Assembly: GCA_030639985.1 (NCBI GenBank) | Contig: DAOWKG010000047.1 | Span: 1-9,866 of the forward strand | Length of the DNA stretch: 9,866 nt | Source of the DNA: Desulfuromonadaceae bacterium | GTDB lineage: Bacteria; Desulfobacterota; Desulfuromonadia; Desulfuromonadales; Geopsychrobacteraceae | Direction of reading: 5' to 3' | In this document: in pieces, positions 7,012 through 9,866 of the stretch | Position numbering within the stretch: the first letter of the stretch is position 1 | How the letters are laid out: every line of letters starts with the position of its first letter | Notes under the pieces: generated by a model | Seen by the model: only the letters and a program-made list of their open reading frames with translations | Told to the model about the DNA's origin: nothing | The model's database searches: none | Program-made: the position numbers and the translations under genes

Positions 7012-7723
7012 TAGCCCGCTATTTGAGATAAAAGATCTGGAAGTTGCCTACGGCAGTATCGATGCTATTAAAGGGATCTCTCTGGAAGTTCACAAAGGTG
7101 AAATCGTTACCATTCTCGGTGCTAATGGTGCAGGAAAAACCACCACTATGCGCACCATCAGTCAACTGCATAAAGCCAAGGCAGGTTCGATCAAATTTAA
7201 AGGTGAAGAACTGACCAAGTTGCCACCGCACAAAATCGTCGGACTAGGAATCAGCCAGTCCCCAGAAGGTCGACGGGTTTTTGGCATTCTGACGGTTGAA
7301 GAAAACTTGATGCTTGGCGCCTTTTCACAAAAAAAACTGGATAAGAAGACGCTGAAATGGGTATATGAACTCTTCCCCCGCCTCGAAGAACGGCGCAAAC
7401 AGTTGGCAGGTACTCTTTCTGGTGGCGAACAACAGATGCTCGCAATTGGCCGGTCGTTGATGAGTAATCCAGAAATGTTGCTCCTTGATGAACCCTCATT
7501 GGGGATTGCCCCGATTTTGGTAAAGGCAATCTTTAAACAGATTAAACAGATTGCCAGCGAAGGGGTAACGGTATTGCTGGTAGAACAAAACGCCAAAGCA
7601 GCACTCAAGCTTGCTGACCGTGGTTATGTCCTTGATGTTGGGAAAATTGGGTTTTCAGGCACTTCGGCAGAGTTATTGGCATCAGAAAGAGTTCAGGAAG
7701 CATATCTGGGGAAGAAGAGTTGA
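7004..7723 (+). CDS. livF: Branched-chain amino-acid ABC transporter ATPase LivF
   Basis: This is the second ATPase of the importer, working as a heterodimer with LivG. The ATG at 7004 (MSDSPLFEIKDLEVAYG) is preferred over upstream in-frame starts. It gives 239 residues, the family length, begins at the conserved first strand, and has GAGG at 6994-6997. It overlaps the end of livG by 8 nt, which suggests coupled translation. Motifs: Walker A GANGAGKTT (39-47), PEGRRVFGILTVEENLMLGA (87-106), signature TLSGGEQQMLAIGR (137-150), Walker B MLLLDEPSLGIAP (158-170) and VEQNA (193-197), where Gln replaces the usual switch His as is normal in LivF. It ends with EAYLG. It is the last gene of the operon; no T-rich terminator follows on this strand. 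Confidence 0.95.
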   Translation: MSDSPLFEIKDLEVAYGSIDAIKGISLEVHKGEIVTILGANGAGKTTTMRTISQLHKAKAGSIKFKGEELTKLPPHKIVGLGISQSPEGRRVFGILTVEENLMLGAFSQKKLDKKTLKWVYELFPRLEERRKQLAGTLSGGEQQMLAIGRSLMSNPEMLLLDEPSLGIAPILVKAIFKQIKQIASEGVTVLLVEQNAKAALKLADRGYVLDVGKIGFSGTSAELLASERVQEAYLGKKS

Positions 7724-7729
7724 TTTAAA

Positions 7730-7759
7730 CCTGCTGCGCTGTTCCCTGCCTGCAGCAGG
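7730..7759 (-). terminator. Hairpin between convergent livF and the ligase gene
   Basis: CCTGCTGC (7730-7737) and GCAGCAGG (7752-7759) form a perfect 8-bp GC-rich stem with a 14-nt loop, in the 79-nt gap between two convergent genes. On the plus strand it is followed by ACTACT, not T. On the minus strand it is followed by TTTAAAT, so it looks more like a weak terminator for the ligase gene. It may still act for both genes with help from Rho or as a 3' end stabiliser. Confidence 0.45.
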
Positions 7760-7802
7760 ACTACTAGTGCAAAAGGGAGAAGGATTAACAGTAGACCATA
7801 GG

Positions 7803-8684
7803 CTACAACGCCTTATCCTGTCTAACTCGTAAAAATGATGGGAATTTTGGAATCCCTGATTGATATTTCCCATAATATTTGAAGGTAATCACCTCCCCTA
7901 CCGCTGGTGGATTTCCACGCTCTGCGTCACTGAACCCTGTGCCAATTCGAAACTGCATCCCATCGTCCAGTTCCACCAGTAGGGAACCGAGACGACCTTC
8001 ATTCCGTCCCTTCCCAGAAAGGTGTGCAACAACCACCGCCTCAGCATCCTGATAATTCTTGACCTTGAGGATCTCCATACTGCGGCCGGAAATATAGTGT
8101 GCATCAGGCTTGCGCACAATCAGCCCTTCACCGCCAAGAGATTCAATGCGCTGCAATTCCTGTTGCAGATGCTCGCTGTCCTGAACTGGGGTTTGCAGGA
8201 TGACAAAAGCATAGCTGGATGGATGTACGTCAAACCAGTTCTGTACCGTTTTAAGCCGTTGTGTAAATCCGCCGGGAGCGTTCGGAACATCGAAAATGGC
8301 AAATTTAAGCTGTAGCCAGCCGTCATGTGACTCCTTACGTTTGATAATGGCCACCGTCTGCTCAAATGTGCCACGTCCGCCCCAAAGTTCCCCTTCAATC
8401 GGAAAATCTGGAAGATCACGGATAAACTCCTGTGGTGGACTCAGGAGATGACCATTCTTCGAGGATAATTGCTGACCGTCCCAATGCCCCCGCACCCCGT
8501 CAAGCTTTTCGCTCATCAGCCAGCCGCAGATATCAACCTGTTCCGAATAGACTTTTGGCAACATCGGTTCAGCAGCACAGGGCTGTCCTGCCGCCAATAA
8601 TCCACAGCACAACAACAGACAGAAAAAATTTCCCAAGTTTGTAGGTGTCGATCTGACTTGCCTTCTAAAATATCCAGAGAACAT
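7803..8684 (-). CDS. ligE: Exported minimal ATP-dependent DNA ligase (LigE type)
   Basis: This gene would seal nicks in DNA using ATP through a covalent lysine-AMP. It has 293 residues: an N-terminal leader with hydrophobic core FFCLLLCCGLLAAG (20-33) and likely cleavage near QPCAAEP, then adenylation and OB domains with no extra domains. Motifs: I, EKLDGVRG with catalytic Lys60; Ia, SKNGHLL (75-81); III, FAIFDV (128-133), with EGEL upstream (97-100); IV, EGLIVRKPDAHY (186-197); V, LKVKNYQDAEA (206-216). The OB domain runs to the end. A leader plus bare core matches LigE enzymes of Haemophilus, Neisseria and Vibrio, thought to act in the periplasm, perhaps on incoming or extracellular DNA. 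The start has a strong site (CCTCCTC at 8692-8698 on the plus strand, reading GAGGAGG). It stands alone, convergent with the liv operon and divergent from the protease gene, with no competence gene beside it. Replicative ligation would be done by an NAD+ LigA elsewhere. Confidence 0.9.
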   Translation of the reverse strand: MFSGYFRRQVRSTPTNLGNFFCLLLCCGLLAAGQPCAAEPMLPKVYSEQVDICGWLMSEKLDGVRGHWDGQQLSSKNGHLLSPPQEFIRDLPDFPIEGELWGGRGTFEQTVAIIKRKESHDGWLQLKFAIFDVPNAPGGFTQRLKTVQNWFDVHPSSYAFVILQTPVQDSEHLQQELQRIESLGGEGLIVRKPDAHYISGRSMEILKVKNYQDAEAVVVAHLSGKGRNEGRLGSLLVELDDGMQFRIGTGFSDAERGNPPAVGEVITFKYYGKYQSGIPKFPSFLRVRQDKAL

Positions 8685-8731
8685 CTGTGCCCCTCCTCAA
8701 CTCAATTTTTTGTGACAATTTTACAACCCGA

Positions 8732-8759
8732 TTGATTTTAACAATAATATCTGTACAAT
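8732..8759 (+). promoter_or_regulatory. Possible promoter for the M50 protease gene
   Basis: TTGATT (8732-8737) and TACAAT (8754-8759) are 16 bp apart. The -10 match is five of six, but the 16-bp spacing is slightly short. Transcription would begin near 8766 and leave a long leader of about 170 nt before the chosen start. The region is AT-rich, so chance matches are likely. Confidence 0.3.
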
Positions 8760-8771
8760 TTCTGACTGCAA
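8744..8771 (-). promoter_or_regulatory. Possible promoter for the ligE gene
   Basis: Read on the minus strand, TTGCAG (8766-8771) and TATTAT (8744-8749) are 16 bp apart. Transcription would start about 50 nt before the ligase ATG. It overlaps the possible plus-strand promoter, so the two genes could compete for polymerase. The -10 is good and the -35 weak; a second choice, TTGTTA/TAAAAT, lies closer to the gene. Confidence 0.3.
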
Positions 8772-8936
8772 TAAATATTTGGTCGAAAAAATGACTCGCA
8801 GCTAACTAACAATCGCCCTGTCACACATCATTCGTATCAAAGAGGTGGGAGTTGGGCTGCCAATCAAGTATGATGTTTGATCTGTTTTAAGAAACAAAAA
8901 AACTTAACCGGACAGTTATGTCCCTTGGATAGCAAA

Positions 8937-9830
8937 ATGAACAATCCCCAGTCAGATTCGGAAAACGACCTGCCAAATAACTATGAACCACCGGTGTACC
9001 CACCGCCCCAAAAAAAGAACCTGCTGCGCAAGCTCGGACCAATCGGCCTGCTGCTGGTTTTTATTTTCAGCAAACTTAAATATCTTGCGGTAATCCTGCA
9101 GATCGGCAAGTTCAAAACTTTTATCACCATGCTGATCAGTATCTGGGCCTATGCCATGTTCTGGGGCTGGCCCTTTGCGGTCGGGTTTGTTGCGCTGCTG
9201 TTTATTCACGAGATGGGGCATGTAGCCGCGCTGCGGATGATGGGCATCAAGGCAACGGCGCCGATGTTCATCCCCTTTGTGGGAGCCTATATCGGCATGA
9301 AACAGATGCCGGAAAATGCCTTTGCCGAAGCGGTGATGGCCTACGGCGGACCGCTGCTCGGCACTCTGGGAGCAATCGGCTGCGCCGGAATTGGGTTACT
9401 GACCGGAAATCCCTTCTGGTACGCCTTGGCAACGACCGGCTTTCTCCTCAACCTGTTCAATCTACTGCCGATCTCCCCTTTGGACGGCGGACGGATCATC
9501 GGCGTGATCAGTCCTAAATTATGGATCGTCGGATTGATCGGAGCGATCGCCCTGTTCTATTACACCTGGTCACCAATTATCGCCCTGATTATTATCATGG
9601 GCAGCTTCCAGATTTACTCATCGACAAAACAGTCAACAGCAGAAAAGGCTCGTTACTATGCAGTCAGTCCGGGCAAACGAATTGGTATGGGTTTAGCTTT
9701 CTTGGCACTGCTGGCTGTAACCTCAGTTGGCATGCTGGCGATGCAGATCCCCCTGGATAATTTCCAGAGACATGGGGGTATCACTCAGGAAATACCAGAG
9801 GACAATAATTCACTGATTCGAATCCGCTAG
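8937..9830 (+). CDS. Site-2 protease family membrane metalloprotease (peptidase M50)
   Basis: This is an integral-membrane zinc protease of the M50/site-2 family, which cuts substrates within or near the membrane. From ATG 8937 it has 297 residues. A polar, proline-rich tail (1-35) is followed by several membrane segments. The zinc motif HEMGH (91-95) sits in a hydrophobic helix after FVALLFI. The third zinc ligand is probably Asp183 in NLLPISPLDGGR (175-186). Between them is a conserved-looking GAYIGMKQMPENAFAEA segment and GGPLLGTLGA. There is no PDZ or CBS domain, so it is not RseP/RasP or SpoIVFB with CBS. A further membrane helix (about 250-270) precedes a short polar tail. The start is uncertain: an in-frame TTG at 8877 would add 20 residues, but neither start has a strong ribosome site (TTGGA at 8925-8929 for the ATG). 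The substrate is unknown, and nothing nearby looks like an anti-sigma factor. The gene appears more GC-rich than its neighbours by eye. Confidence 0.88.
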   Translation: MNNPQSDSENDLPNNYEPPVYPPPQKKNLLRKLGPIGLLLVFIFSKLKYLAVILQIGKFKTFITMLISIWAYAMFWGWPFAVGFVALLFIHEMGHVAALRMMGIKATAPMFIPFVGAYIGMKQMPENAFAEAVMAYGGPLLGTLGAIGCAGIGLLTGNPFWYALATTGFLLNLFNLLPISPLDGGRIIGVISPKLWIVGLIGAIALFYYTWSPIIALIIIMGSFQIYSSTKQSTAEKARYYAVSPGKRIGMGLAFLALLAVTSVGMLAMQIPLDNFQRHGGITQEIPEDNNSLIRIR

Positions 9831-9866
9831 GAGGCTGTCGGGCTTTGCGGATCGTAACGAGAAATC

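Noticed and set aside
7162..7608. Long minus-strand open frame (148 codons) opposite livF.
   Set aside because: It lies wholly within a gene with full family motifs. Its translation is Ser/Cys/Pro-rich with no domain, as expected of an antisense shadow.
8709..8727. CRP-like site (TGTGACAATTTTACA) in the gap between the ligase and protease genes.
   Set aside because: Only the left half matches TGTGA; the right half does not fit TCACA.
8877..8936. TTG start adding 20 residues to the M50 protease.
   Set aside because: No ribosome site is visible before it and the added residues have no recognisable motif. ATG 8937 is more likely, though not certain.
9831..9866. Start of a further gene or RNA at the window end.
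   Set aside because: The 36 bases are too few and show no start with a ribosome site, hairpin or recognisable motif.

Overview
This stretch looks like chromosomal DNA from a Gram-negative bacterium. The evidence is a periplasmic-type ABC importer with a signal-peptide binding protein, a Fis-type regulator tail next to a -24/-12 (sigma-54) promoter match, and an exported LigE-type DNA ligase. By eye the base composition is moderate, with the last gene looking more GC-rich. The Liv proteins and the split proline-catabolism enzymes would fit a Desulfuromonas/Geobacter-like or other proteobacterial lineage, but that placement is a guess from general resemblance.

Layout. Bases 1-104 hold the last codons of a regulator ending in a Fis-type helix-turn-helix, the tail typical of sigma-54-dependent activators. 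A 259-bp regulatory gap carries an upstream palindrome and a good -24/-12 promoter. It leads into the gene for L-glutamate gamma-semialdehyde (P5C) dehydrogenase (364-2013). That gene is intact in frame and motifs except for one TGA at codon 98, where the family has tryptophan. A hairpin with a short T run separates it from a one-domain proline dehydrogenase (2088-2996). Together these two enzymes would oxidise proline to glutamate.

Next, on the same strand, is a complete branched-chain-type amino-acid ABC importer: binding protein LivK (3113-4243), a strong intrinsic terminator, then the tightly coupled livH-livM-livG-livF (4393-7723), whose adjacent genes overlap by 1, 11 and 8 nt. Its position suggests that it feeds amino acids, perhaps proline itself, to the catabolic enzymes. 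The sequence alone does not fix the substrate.

Downstream and convergent (7803-8684, minus strand) is a minimal ATP-dependent DNA ligase with an export signal (LigE type). A 252-bp divergent gap then leads to a membrane metalloprotease of the site-2 protease (M50) family (8937-9830). The final 36 bases hold no feature I can identify.

I saw no tRNA, rRNA, CRISPR array, transposase or prophage gene. The most notable points are the lone in-frame stop in the P5C dehydrogenase gene and the probable sigma-54 control of proline catabolism. I did not find a convincing new multi-gene system.
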